A stretch of DNA of 35,328 nt from IMG/VR virus record IMGVR_UViG_3300042881_000679, positions 1 through 35,328 of that record. The stretch is one strand, 5' to 3'. Every line of letters starts with the position of its first letter. Within the stretch, counting starts at the first letter, position 1. Source of the DNA: a virus. Positions 5,398 to 11,866 of the stretch are shown here, one piece after another. Position numbers and translations under genes: made by a program. The notes under the pieces were generated by a model. It saw only the letters and a list, made by a program, of their open reading frames with translations, was not told the origin of the DNA and ran no database searches.

Positions 5398-5641
5398 TTC
5401 ACGATTGTACCACACCCACCACCTGATAACCAACTTCGTTCCTTGGCAGGTGTGAAGGTGTGCGAGCCAGCCCAGCCCAGCCAGCCTTGTTTGTTCATTT
5501 AGGAGAACGCTACGGAAATAGCGTAGCGTAGTAGGGACAGGACGGACTAAGGAGTCCTGTTCCTACTTTTCCTTCGCGAATTATTCCTTATATATATAAG
5601 GAGTCTGGTAGCTCAAGAGATGATAGTGTTTTGAAAGTGGA
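5398..5641. other. Inverted-repeat-rich non-coding region, candidate replication origin
   Basis: The largest gap in the window, 244 bases, directly after the helicase gene. It contains a 13-bp inverted repeat, GTAGGGACAGGAC/GTCCTGTTCCTAC (5531-5543 and 5554-5566, one G-T wobble, 10-base loop), a perfect 18-bp palindrome TCCTTATATATATAAGGA (5585-5602), a hairpin ACGCTA/TAGCGT (5507-5524), AAGGAGTC twice (5549-5556 and 5598-5605) and a GCCAGCCC-type tandem run (5465-5485). An origin beside the primase and helicase genes is plausible from this structure; it could equally be a set of terminators. TTTT follows the long inverted repeat only on the plus strand. Confidence 0.45.
5404..5433 (-). promoter_or_regulatory. 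Candidate sigma70-like promoter with extended -10
   Basis: On the minus strand, TTGGTT (5433-5428) is followed after 18 bases by TACAAT (5409-5404) preceded by TG-G, forming an extended -10. The predicted start of transcription would be near 5397, the first base of the ATG of the 47-aa gene, so a message from here would be nearly leaderless. The -35 box matches the consensus only partly. Confidence 0.35.
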
Positions 5642-6655
5642 TTAGAAAGTGGTCTGATTGGCTATATACAAGCCACTGTCAGACAATATCTTATTAGCTT
5701 TATGGAGGCGTTTAAGATAGCGATAAAAGGTACTTTCCGATACTTCCAGCTTTTCAATGATATGGCGGCATAAATCGCCCGCCTGCCACTGCTTGCTACC
5801 CATCTCAGTTAAGAACCTTTTATCGTCAACCGCCTTGTGTGCGCCTGGCTTCTTTAGCTTATCTGGATTGAGCGCAAAGTTGGCTTGGAACAGCGGGTAA
5901 TGCCACTGAACGACAAAGCTATCTACTGGCGGGAAGTTACGCAATGTGATGTCACAAGTGTAAGTCTTCTCATCCTCCTCGTGGGCAGTCAGAACGACCA
6001 ACGTATCTGGATTACGGGCGAACACGCCCGACCCACTGAAGCGGTCAATCGACTCCGCGCCCGACTTGTTACCCTTGCTGAAGTGGTGTGAGAGGATGAT
6101 CGAAAGATTGTGGCGGGTCGCTAGGTACTCAAATTCGTTCATCAAACTTGACATATCGCCCGCGCTGTTCTCATCTCTCTCACCCATCAGCATATAGTTT
6201 GGGTCGAGGATGATAGCTTGGTAGCCCTTACCTTCAATCTGCTTCTCGATCATAGGACGGATGAGAGTCAAGTCGGCAGCGTGGCCTCGGAGCGTCCACA
6301 CATCAAAGTCATCGGCCTTGTCTTCCAGCCCTTTGGCTTTGATAACATCGGCCAAACGATTGCGGAACGACCACTCTTGGATCTCAAAGTTAATGAACAA
6401 CACCCGCGACATCTTGCACTGTTGCCCCCACCAAGGCACGCCAGCGTGTAACGAAAGGGCTAGGTCAATTAGACTCCAACTCTTAAACGCCTTGCTTCCA
6501 CCACCCAGCAACATCTTCCCACCTCTATGCAGCATTCCCTCAATTAACGTCTCTGGTGCGGGTAAGTCTTCCTTAACAAGTTGTGCATAAGATTTGATCG
6601 GCGGCCACTCGTCCGTCTTCGGTTTGATACCAAGTGCTACTGCTGGCTCTATCAT
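5642..6655 (-). CDS. Replicative helicase-like RecA-fold ATPase (RepA/AAA_25 type) with C-terminal winged helix
   Basis: 337 residues from ATG 6655, preceded by a perfect AGGAGG 4 bases upstream and overlapping the primase stop as ATGA; the longer frame to 6676 is rejected on that basis. Walker A is Gly-Gly-Gly-Ser-Lys-Ala-Phe-Lys-Ser at 51-59, a conserved acid is Glu91 (Phe-Ile-Asn-Phe-Glu), Walker B is Ala-Ile-Ile-Leu-Asp151 and a sensor-like Ile-Leu-Ser-His-His lies at 187-191. This is the layout of hexameric RepA-like helicases of plasmids and phages. Residues from about 280 to the end look like a winged helix that could bind origin DNA. With the primase just upstream it forms the replication module; no DNA polymerase was found. 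Confidence 0.88.
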   Translation of the reverse strand: MIEPAVALGIKPKTDEWPPIKSYAQLVKEDLPAPETLIEGMLHRGGKMLLGGGSKAFKSWSLIDLALSLHAGVPWWGQQCKMSRVLFINFEIQEWSFRNRLADVIKAKGLEDKADDFDVWTLRGHAADLTLIRPMIEKQIEGKGYQAIILDPNYMLMGERDENSAGDMSSLMNEFEYLATRHNLSIILSHHFSKGNKSGAESIDRFSGSGVFARNPDTLVVLTAHEEDEKTYTCDITLRNFPPVDSFVVQWHYPLFQANFALNPDKLKKPGAHKAVDDKRFLTEMGSKQWQAGDLCRHIIEKLEVSESTFYRYLKRLHKANKILSDSGLYIANQTTF

Positions 6656-7584
6656 TTTCCTCCTTTGCAAAACCATAATAGGCTTTGCATTTTGTCTTCT
6701 CTCTTTGCCCCAGGAATCCTAACGGGTTGACTGGGTTTGAATGTTGCAGGGTCGCAGCCCAACGGAATAAGAAAAGCTTTTAATTGATCCACCCATTCGT
6801 TCTTTGGTGGCATCTCAAACCAACCATGCAAGCTCTTCCCGCCAGTATCCACGACAGCGTGTAGTTTCATGCTGAATAAATCGCGCATCAGTTGGAACAC
6901 CGCGCCCATCTCTGGCTTGGTGAGTACATCCGACTCGACAACTAAGAACACCCTATGCTCAACCGTATCGTTGGATCGGCTGACTGTACCCTGCTTGTAG
7001 CTCGCGCCAGTTGTGTACTGCCCAATCGGTTCATCCAGCTTCTTCCACTCGTAAGCGATGCGGAAGTTCTGTGGATGCTTACCGCTGTCTGTGACGTTGC
7101 CTATCCAGATATTGTCAAGAGCGTTGAACAGCGACAGGAACAACTGATAGTCCTGTGCTGGATCGCCAAGCTGGGTTGGGCTTTCCTCGTACATATCCGC
7201 TGGGTCCCAATTGTAGTGAGTCAAGTATCTTTGCTTGTTCGACTCGGCAATTGTCTTAATCCTATCCAGCACCTCTGAGTGCGGGTCTTTCTTGATGACC
7301 AGCTTGGGTACGGCTGTGCCACCCGACATAATGTTTACTGGCTTGTAGAGAACATCGCTGGATATAGCTCGGCGAAGCTTACGGTTAGCCTCATCACGAT
7401 ACGGCGTGCAGGAGGTATGCCAGCAGAATATAGTCGGCGCGCCATCTACGAACACCGTTGTATCTCTGATGCGGGTGTGGCTGGTATGCGCAGCCTCACC
7501 TGGGCATTTGCACAGCCCGTGATTCTCGGACTGCCAATCGACTTGGCCTACGATCTCTTCAGCTTGCCGTTGTGCGGTTGTCAT
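6652..7584 (-). CDS. Primase of archaeo-eukaryotic type with N-terminal zinc finger
   Basis: 310 residues from ATG 7584 (ATGA overlap with the gene before). An N-terminal zinc-finger-like cluster has Cys25, Cys27, His33/His36, Cys54, His56 and Cys59. The C-terminal half carries the three marks of the archaeo-eukaryotic primase fold: Val-Val-Glu217-Ser-Asp219, then Asp-Thr-Gly-Gly-Lys-Ser-Leu-His253-Gly-Trp, then Val-Arg289-Ile-Pro-Gly-Ala-Lys-Arg. The first acid of the metal pair is Glu rather than Asp. Such proteins make primers and, in some plasmids and phages, also extend DNA. It is coupled to the helicase downstream. Family assignment is by motif; whether it is a primase only or a primase-polymerase is open. 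Confidence 0.83.
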   Translation of the reverse strand: MTTAQRQAEEIVGQVDWQSENHGLCKCPGEAAHTSHTRIRDTTVFVDGAPTIFCWHTSCTPYRDEANRKLRRAISSDVLYKPVNIMSGGTAVPKLVIKKDPHSEVLDRIKTIAESNKQRYLTHYNWDPADMYEESPTQLGDPAQDYQLFLSLFNALDNIWIGNVTDSGKHPQNFRIAYEWKKLDEPIGQYTTGASYKQGTVSRSNDTVEHRVFLVVESDVLTKPEMGAVFQLMRDLFSMKLHAVVDTGGKSLHGWFEMPPKNEWVDQLKAFLIPLGCDPATFKPSQPVRIPGAKREDKMQSLLWFCKGGK

Positions 7585-8333
7585 CCGTCATAACACCCGC
7601 AAGGCACTTCGTCTGGCAGGTCCTCAAATAATTTCATTTGGCTTGCATCTGATCTGATTAAGTCTTCCCACTTCCAGTTGCGACCAAGACCAACCACAGT
7701 TTTAAGGTGAGCATTGTTTTCCATTGCTATTGCTCTTTCTGCCAGAGCAGGGTGGTTCTTGGCAAGATCAAGAACTTCGTGCTTCTTCATTGCTGGACAA
7801 TAAAAGCACGATGACTTGGCTGGCTTGAATCCAGCCTCTGCCACAACCTCAACGCACTTCTTTCTACCCCAACCCCAACGCACTAGCGGGTACTCATAGA
7901 TGTACTTCTTGTCCTCTGGTATTTTCCCTCGGTGATGCTCGCCAGCGTCATACCCAATCAGCTTCAAGCATTTTCCACCAGCCTTCCAGCAATCCTTGGC
8001 TGGTTGCCAGTTGTTGACGAACTTATCCTGGGGCTGGATCTTATACTTCTGCGAGCAACCTTTAAAGCCATAGGCCAGACTTGGCAGCATATTCTGGCGC
8101 AAGCAATTCTCTTCGAGAGTTTCCTTGGCGTACTTCACGGTAACCACTTCTGGCATATCGTGCTTAACCAACCAATCAGAAAATATCTTAACAAACTCAT
8201 AAGTCTGTGGTAGCTCGCCACCAGTATCAGCAAACAAAATGAGGTCTGGAATGACCCCGCGCTTCTGCATTTCAATCAGCATCGCTGCTGAATTTGTCCC
8301 TCCTCCGAATGATATGATTAAAGGAGTTTTCAT
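7581..8333 (-). CDS. PAPS-reductase-like ATP pyrophosphatase, substrate unknown
   Basis: 250 residues from ATG 8333. The N-terminal PP-loop is Ser-Phe-Gly-Gly-Gly-Thr-Asn-Ser-Ala-Ala (8-17), followed by Phe-Ala-Asp36-Thr-Gly-Gly-Glu. Further conserved elements are Gly-Cys93-Ser-Gln-Lys, Gly-Tyr-Asp-Ala-Gly-Glu-His-His-Arg (127-135), Trp-Gly-Trp-Gly-Arg-Lys-Lys-Cys160 and Ser-Ser-Cys176-Phe-Tyr-Cys179-Pro. The family activates a substrate with ATP, as in sulfate reduction, tRNA thiolation or DNA phosphorothioation (DndC). The four cysteines could hold an iron-sulfur cluster. It is much shorter than DndC. Similar stand-alone proteins occur in many phages without a known role. It sits between a nuclease-like gene and the primase, both coupled by ATGA overlaps. 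Confidence 0.85.
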   Translation of the reverse strand: MKTPLIISFGGGTNSAAMLIEMQKRGVIPDLILFADTGGELPQTYEFVKIFSDWLVKHDMPEVVTVKYAKETLEENCLRQNMLPSLAYGFKGCSQKYKIQPQDKFVNNWQPAKDCWKAGGKCLKLIGYDAGEHHRGKIPEDKKYIYEYPLVRWGWGRKKCVEVVAEAGFKPAKSSCFYCPAMKKHEVLDLAKNHPALAERAIAMENNAHLKTVVGLGRNWKWEDLIRSDASQMKLFEDLPDEVPCGCYDG

Positions 8334-8342
8334 AGAAATTCA
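8330..8342. repeat. 13-bp direct repeat, copy at the stop of the nuclease-like gene
   Basis: TCATAGAAATTCA on the plus strand, holding the stop of the PD-(D/E)XK-like gene and the ATG of the PAPS-reductase-like gene. The identical 13 bases lie exactly 500 bases away at 8830-8842. Confidence 0.8.
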
Positions 8343-8833
8343 GTTGGGATCTTGGTGTATTCGGTATAATCATGGATGCAAGCTTTACTTATTGAAACCC
8401 TTGATTGAGTTCCAAACTTATCGAAGGGAACAATCAATTTGAATGCAACACCCAAGTCTTGATTAAGCCCAACAAGAAACCAGTAATCAGATGGAAACGT
8501 ATCTGGATCGGACGTTGCCTTGAATCCGTAGCAATTTTGTTTGGATGAGAACGTGGCAGTCTTTATGTGGAATCCTCTAAATGTTCCATCATTCATTGCG
8601 ACTATCCGATCTATCTTTGTGTGCGGATTGATTGACCTCCACGCATTCAGCCCATTGCTGATTGCCCATATATCAAACTGCAACTCGCCTATCTCGCCAA
8701 CTTTGTGCGAGTAGTGCATAGCATCAATTGACAATGCTGTCGTGCTTAATGTTTCTGTTTCGGCTGCAAAGCCAAACAGATACTGTTCTGGCTCTTCAGC
8801 CAATCCACTAAACATCTTTATCTCTTTACTCAT
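8330..8833 (-). CDS. PD-(D/E)XK nuclease-like protein
   Basis: 167 residues from ATG 8833. Residues 42-95 resemble the small PD-(D/E)XK endonuclease-like family: Gly-Glu-Ile-Gly-Glu50-Leu at the start of a helix, a Gly-Leu-Asn-Ala-Trp-Arg strand, Ile-Asp75-Arg-Ile-Val, and Phe-His-Ile90-Lys91-Thr in place of the usual (E/Q)xK. The second half, with Tyr-Trp-Phe-Leu-Val-Gly and Ile-Val-Pro-Phe-Asp-Lys, also fits that fold. The replacement of the E/Q by His-Ile means catalysis is not assured. The stop overlaps the PAPS-reductase-like ATG, and exact 13-bp direct repeats coincide with its start and stop, so it looks like a cassette gene. Confidence 0.6.
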   Translation of the reverse strand: MSKEIKMFSGLAEEPEQYLFGFAAETETLSTTALSIDAMHYSHKVGEIGELQFDIWAISNGLNAWRSINPHTKIDRIVAMNDGTFRGFHIKTATFSSKQNCYGFKATSDPDTFPSDYWFLVGLNQDLGVAFKLIVPFDKFGTQSRVSISKACIHDYTEYTKIPTEFL

Positions 8834-8842
8834 AGAAATTCA
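8830..8842. repeat. 13-bp direct repeat, copy at the start of the nuclease-like gene
   Basis: Second copy of TCATAGAAATTCA, covering the ATG of the PD-(D/E)XK-like gene and the TGA of the short frame upstream. Flanking bases differ from the first copy on both sides, so the match is limited to these 13 bases. Confidence 0.8.
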
Positions 8843-8910
8843 AACTGGCTCTGATTCAAGGGGTAGACACACTGAGGAAACGCCCGATGCAAGATCTCCT
8901 TGCATACCAC
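8830..8910 (-). CDS. Possible 26-aa ORF, or readable extension of the GT9-like gene
   Basis: After the TAA of the GT9-like gene the same frame stays open for 30 more codons (8922-8833) before a TGA that overlaps the next ATG. A GTG at 8910 could start a 26-residue peptide containing Cys-Lys-Glu-Ile-Leu-His-Arg-Ala-Phe-Pro-Gln-Cys. No ribosome site is seen. Its end, Gln-Phe-Glu-Phe-Leu, matches the Glu-Phe-Leu end of the neighbouring 167-aa protein because of the 13-bp repeat. It may be a real small gene, a remnant of a longer one, or a chance frame. Confidence 0.3.
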   Translation of the reverse strand: MVCKEILHRAFPQCVYPLNQSQFEFL

Positions 8911-8922
8911 AACGCCAGTTAG

Positions 8923-10029
8923 TTATTTGCTTTCTAGTTCTATTGCCTTTCTGGATGCCTCAACAATATCCTGCGCTGTAATATTCCGCAGGGCGTTACA
9001 CCAGTATTGCGTCTTGGGTGTTTTGTTACTCGCATCCTTGCACTTAGCCTGCGGCAAGCCAGCGTGCGGACGGCAAGGTGCGTGTGGGCAGGTATCGGGT
9101 TTGAATATCGACACGTTCTTACTATAGTAGGTCATGCGATCCGCTGGGTCATACGAACCCCACAGCGACACACACGGCGTATCCAATCCAGCAGCCATGT
9201 GATTGACTGAGCTATCTGGAGCAACAACAAAGTCAGCCCCACTGATAATCGGGAACAGCGAGCGCACAGCCTTGGTGCAGTTGAATAGGTCAATCACTCG
9301 CGGATGATCCACCTTAAAGTTGTTTGAGTTATCCAGCCCAATAATAACAGCGTGATGTTTGGGGTAAGCCTCAAGCAACGCCAAGACCGCTTCCTGCCCC
9401 ATTGTCGGCGGGTAGGTGCGGGTAGGACCGCTAGACGAAACATGGTAAGCAAAGAACGGACTAGGCAACGGCCACTTGCCCATCGCCTTTAGTTCATCGT
9501 GGTCTGGCTCGATGAGATGCAGAACTGGCTTACAATACTTAGCCATACTCTTCTCATCCCAAACACCCATCCACTCATAGATCCTCTGGTAGCAGTTGCC
9601 AGGACCAGTGCCTAGCTTTGTGTTGCCTACCTGTCCGCTAAACAGATCGTCCGTGACCAAGTGCGCATCAAAACTTTCCCATGCTTCAAGCGATGCAGGC
9701 AACGGCCACAGCTTTGCACCCAGCCCAGCGTAGAGAGGCAGGTTGCGAGCAGGAGCGTAAACTTCCACAACCCCACCCGACTCTTGCACCAAGTAATTGA
9801 CGAAGGCAGTAGCGATGATCGCGTCACCGATTGCACCAGCGCGGTAAACGGCTGTTGCCCCACCAGCAGCTCGGCCTTTGTAGTAAGGCTTGATCTTGTG
9901 TGGGCAAGGGATTGAATCGTCCCAGGTTGGTCCAGTTAGCTCATCGGGCAACACATAGGTAGTGCGTGGATAGAGCATATTGTCATCAACTTTGTGAATT
10001 GCGTTTGTGTTATTTGTCCATAGTTTCAT
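8923..10029 (-). CDS. Glycosyltransferase, GT9 (ADP-heptose transferase)-like
   Basis: 368 residues from ATG 10029 (ATGA overlap). A GT-B fold of the heptosyltransferase group is indicated by Gly-Ala-Ile-Gly-Asp-Ala-Ile-Ile-Ala at 65-73 and, in the C-terminal domain, Ala-Asp-Phe-Val-Val-Ala-Pro-Asp-Ser-Ser-Val-Asn-His-Met-Ala-Ala-Gly at 265-281 followed by Ser-Leu-Trp-Gly-Ser-Tyr-Asp-Pro. GT9 enzymes add heptose to lipopolysaccharide core, but phage members may act on other targets. The last 60 residues hold Cys314, Cys319, Cys330 and Cys344, a possible metal site also seen in phage relatives. About 50 N-terminal residues precede the fold. Together with the GT8-like gene and oxygenase in the same operon it suggests glycan or nucleic-acid decoration. 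Confidence 0.85.
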   Translation of the reverse strand: MKLWTNNTNAIHKVDDNMLYPRTTYVLPDELTGPTWDDSIPCPHKIKPYYKGRAAGGATAVYRAGAIGDAIIATAFVNYLVQESGGVVEVYAPARNLPLYAGLGAKLWPLPASLEAWESFDAHLVTDDLFSGQVGNTKLGTGPGNCYQRIYEWMGVWDEKSMAKYCKPVLHLIEPDHDELKAMGKWPLPSPFFAYHVSSSGPTRTYPPTMGQEAVLALLEAYPKHHAVIIGLDNSNNFKVDHPRVIDLFNCTKAVRSLFPIISGADFVVAPDSSVNHMAAGLDTPCVSLWGSYDPADRMTYYSKNVSIFKPDTCPHAPCRPHAGLPQAKCKDASNKTPKTQYWCNALRNITAQDIVEASRKAIELESK

Positions 10030-10301
10030 TTGGCCTGCCTTTCTATTTTGTGCATGAAGATCGGAGTCTGCTCACCTACATAAGCTCCTGCAATATTAAA
10101 ATCAAAGTATTCCAAGGCCTCATCGTATTCCATCCCGTCCTTCATACATATCTTGACAATCTTATCAGTATCGTAAATCGCGCATAGACTACCGCCAAAC
10201 GAATTGCCAACGCCTACAATCGCGTCATCGAATCCGTCAGCGAACATAATCGTTTCCGCCTCTTCGCCGTACTCATCCACAATTTGATCGCGTATGCTCA
10301 T
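10026..10301 (-). CDS. Conserved phage hypothetical protein (FADGFDDAI motif)
   Basis: 91 residues from ATG 10301. The pattern Met-Phe-Ala-Asp-Gly-Phe-Asp-Asp-Ala-Ile-Val-Gly-Val, then Ala-Ile-Tyr-Asp-Thr-Asp-Lys-Ile, then Glu-Ala-Leu-Glu-Tyr-Phe-Asp-Phe-Asn-Ile-Ala-Gly-Ala-Tyr-Val-Gly-Glu-Gln-Thr-Pro is that of a small acidic protein very widely found in tailed phages. No function is known to me. It is cytoplasmic, with no signal or membrane segment, and is coupled on both sides by ATGA overlaps. Confidence 0.8.
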   Translation of the reverse strand: MSIRDQIVDEYGEEAETIMFADGFDDAIVGVGNSFGGSLCAIYDTDKIVKICMKDGMEYDEALEYFDFNIAGAYVGEQTPIFMHKIERQAK

Positions 10302-10477
10302 TCTTCACCCACCACTTCCTTGCAGACTAGGCTGGCCGCATCCACCATCGTGATGATCTGGATCATATCCACCGAGCGTCCGTGAGTAGCGCGGTTACGC
10401 TCCAAGACAAGCTTCTCCCTGGCAATGGCAAGCATGTCCCTTGCCCACTTCAATCTGTTCTTGGCCTCTACATTCAT
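10298..10477 (-). CDS. Small helical hypothetical protein (59 aa)
   Basis: 59 residues from ATG 10477, overlapping the stop of the gene before and the start of the gene after, both as ATGA. It is helical: Leu-Lys-Trp-Ala-Arg-Asp-Met-Leu-Ala-Ile-Ala-Arg-Glu-Lys-Leu-Val-Leu-Glu, then Thr-His-Gly-Arg-Ser-Val-Asp-Met, and ends Glu-Val-Val-Gly-Glu-Glu. Not recognised. Confidence rests on perfect coupling and sensible composition. Confidence 0.62.
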   Translation of the reverse strand: MNVEAKNRLKWARDMLAIAREKLVLERNRATHGRSVDMIQIITMVDAASLVCKEVVGEE

Positions 10478-11100
10478 TGTGCATCCCTTTCTTTAATGTC
10501 ATAATAAAACGAATCCGTATCCTCCGTCACCCACTTGTCACTCTGATTCTCTACGCTTGGCAGGTCAGTATCAACCCGAAACTGCTTTAGGTTATCTGGC
10601 AACTTCTTGGTAACCCAATTCGAGTCACGCCAGAAGATTCTGTTGTTTGGCATACAAAGTAAGTAGCCATCGTCACCTGCGAAGACGTGGCCGCACTTGT
10701 AATCTGACGGCTCATCGCTGTACGGATTGTTAAACCAATCCACAGTAAACAAGTATGTACCCCATACCTTAGTCGCATCCCGTAGCAGTATCTGCGCGCG
10801 GTGGTAGGCCAAGAAGCTGTACTCAGTCACAGTCACGTTCTCGCTGAAGCAATCCCAAAGCTGTTTGTAGTTGAATGGGATGTCGGCCTCTGGCTCGTGA
10901 GTGTAAATCTCCGATAGCGGTACTCGACTCCGCAGCATTCCAGAGTCAGTCATAACGTGGAAGGTTAGGATTGCCCCAGCGCAAGACTGCAAGGCAAACA
11001 CATAGACGTTGTAAAACTCCTTGTCCTCCTCGTTCTTGGTGAAAAACGACTTCCTCACCATAGCCTTGAAGCTTGGTATGTTCTCGTTGAGCGTTGCCAT
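10474..11100 (-). CDS. Hypothetical protein (208 aa)
   Basis: 208 residues from ATG 11100, which shares one base with the stop of the oxygenase gene (TAATG); the longer open frame to 11199 would run through that gene and is rejected. It is soluble and aromatic-rich, with Phe-Leu-Ala-Tyr-His-Arg-Ala-Gln-Ile-Leu-Leu-Arg-Asp in the middle and Tyr-Lys-Cys-Gly-His-Val-Phe-Ala-Gly-Asp-Asp-Gly-Tyr-Leu-Leu-Cys-Met-Pro further on. The Cys and His are suggestive of a metal site, but no family is recognised. Its coupling to the oxygenase suggests a partner or substrate-related role; this is inference. Confidence 0.72.
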   Translation of the reverse strand: MATLNENIPSFKAMVRKSFFTKNEEDKEFYNVYVFALQSCAGAILTFHVMTDSGMLRSRVPLSEIYTHEPEADIPFNYKQLWDCFSENVTVTEYSFLAYHRAQILLRDATKVWGTYLFTVDWFNNPYSDEPSDYKCGHVFAGDDGYLLCMPNNRIFWRDSNWVTKKLPDNLKQFRVDTDLPSVENQSDKWVTEDTDSFYYDIKERDAQ

Positions 11101-11666
11101 TATCGCCAGGCAGGTCCAGTGAACCAAGCCACCAACACCCAGCGTGTACCCCAGATAGGCGCACGCGCACGATGCTCTAGGTAGGATGGAAACCAGCAAC
11201 CTGCTCCTTGCTCGCGGACGAACTGAGCGTTCTCCATATCAGCCTTAACCTGCAACCCTCCTCCGATATACTCCTCTGGCGCGGATAGGTTCACCACCGC
11301 CGTCAGCTTTCGATCAGATCCAGTATAGGTATCGAAGTGCCACTTGAATCTCTGGAACGGAGTGTATCGCAGTATCTGCAACTGTTGGATGCCCTGGATG
11401 TCGAATCGCCATTGCTCGGCATTGATGCCTTCCGTAATCTCGCGCATGATATTATAGATCCAGTTGTAATGCTTGGCGTAAGGTATCCAGCACGACGAGC
11501 AAGTTCGCGTACGTGATATCGTACGTGTCACCCCATCCTTCGACAGCACTGGCGCACGCTTCATCCCGATCACTTCCGCATCCTGGCGCAGCATCTCACA
11601 CTGCGTCTTGGTTAGGACGTACCTATCTACTGAAGCGGTTAATACCTTCTGCCTGAACTCAGTCAT
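11100..11666 (-). CDS. 2-oxoglutarate/Fe(II)-dependent oxygenase, PKHD/prolyl-hydroxylase-like
   Basis: 188 residues from ATG 11666 (ATGA overlap). The double-stranded beta-helix signature is clear: Trp-His110-Phe-Asp112 for the first iron ligands, Glu-His165-Arg for the third, and Ile-Trp-Gly-Thr-Arg175-Trp for the 2-oxoglutarate carboxylate. Between them lie Leu-Thr-Ala-Val-Val-Asn-Leu-Ser and Gly-Gly-Gly-Leu-Gln. These enzymes hydroxylate proteins, small molecules or modified bases with oxygen and 2-oxoglutarate. PKHD-type proteins are common in aquatic phages, with target usually unknown. A Cys56-Ser-Ser-Cys59 pair near the N-terminus is extra. It is flanked by an RHH-like gene and a coupled unknown gene. 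Confidence 0.87.
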   Translation of the reverse strand: MTEFRQKVLTASVDRYVLTKTQCEMLRQDAEVIGMKRAPVLSKDGVTRTISRTRTCSSCWIPYAKHYNWIYNIMREITEGINAEQWRFDIQGIQQLQILRYTPFQRFKWHFDTYTGSDRKLTAVVNLSAPEEYIGGGLQVKADMENAQFVREQGAGCWFPSYLEHRARAPIWGTRWVLVAWFTGPAWR

Positions 11667-11866
11667 TTTACTTCCTCAATCACTTCCATCAAAGCCTTAT
11701 TCAGCGCATACTCAAAGCACGCCTTCTTGTCTTTGACAATATGCTGGCGGCCAGCCTCTGCCATAGCTTCGTACAGATCGTCGTCAACATTGACTGTAAT
11801 CTTGACTGCATCGTACTCCTCAACCTTTAGAAGTTTGATATGCTTTCCAGTTTTTCTTTTCCTCAT
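11663..11866 (-). CDS. Small ribbon-helix-helix-like protein (67 aa)
   Basis: 67 residues from ATG 11866 (ATGA overlap). A basic N-terminus (Arg-Lys-Arg-Lys-Thr-Gly-Lys-His) is followed by a beta strand, Val-Lys-Ile-Thr-Val-Asn-Val, an Asp-Asp-Asp-Leu-Tyr-Glu-Ala-Met helix and a second helix, Ala-Cys-Phe-Glu-Tyr-Ala-Leu-Asn-Lys-Ala-Leu. Strand-helix-helix with this size is the RHH DNA-binding fold, so a transcription regulator is plausible. The fold is inferred from pattern, and no operator was located. Confidence 0.5.
   Translation of the reverse strand: MRKRKTGKHIKLLKVEEYDAVKITVNVDDDLYEAMAEAGRQHIVKDKKACFEYALNKALMEVIEEVK

Noticed and set aside
5394-5498. 34-codon minus-strand frame whose stop overlaps the next ATG
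   Set aside because: Fits the ATGA pattern, but no ribosome site precedes it and it crosses the tandem GCCAGCCC run and a promoter-like element, so non-coding is more likely.
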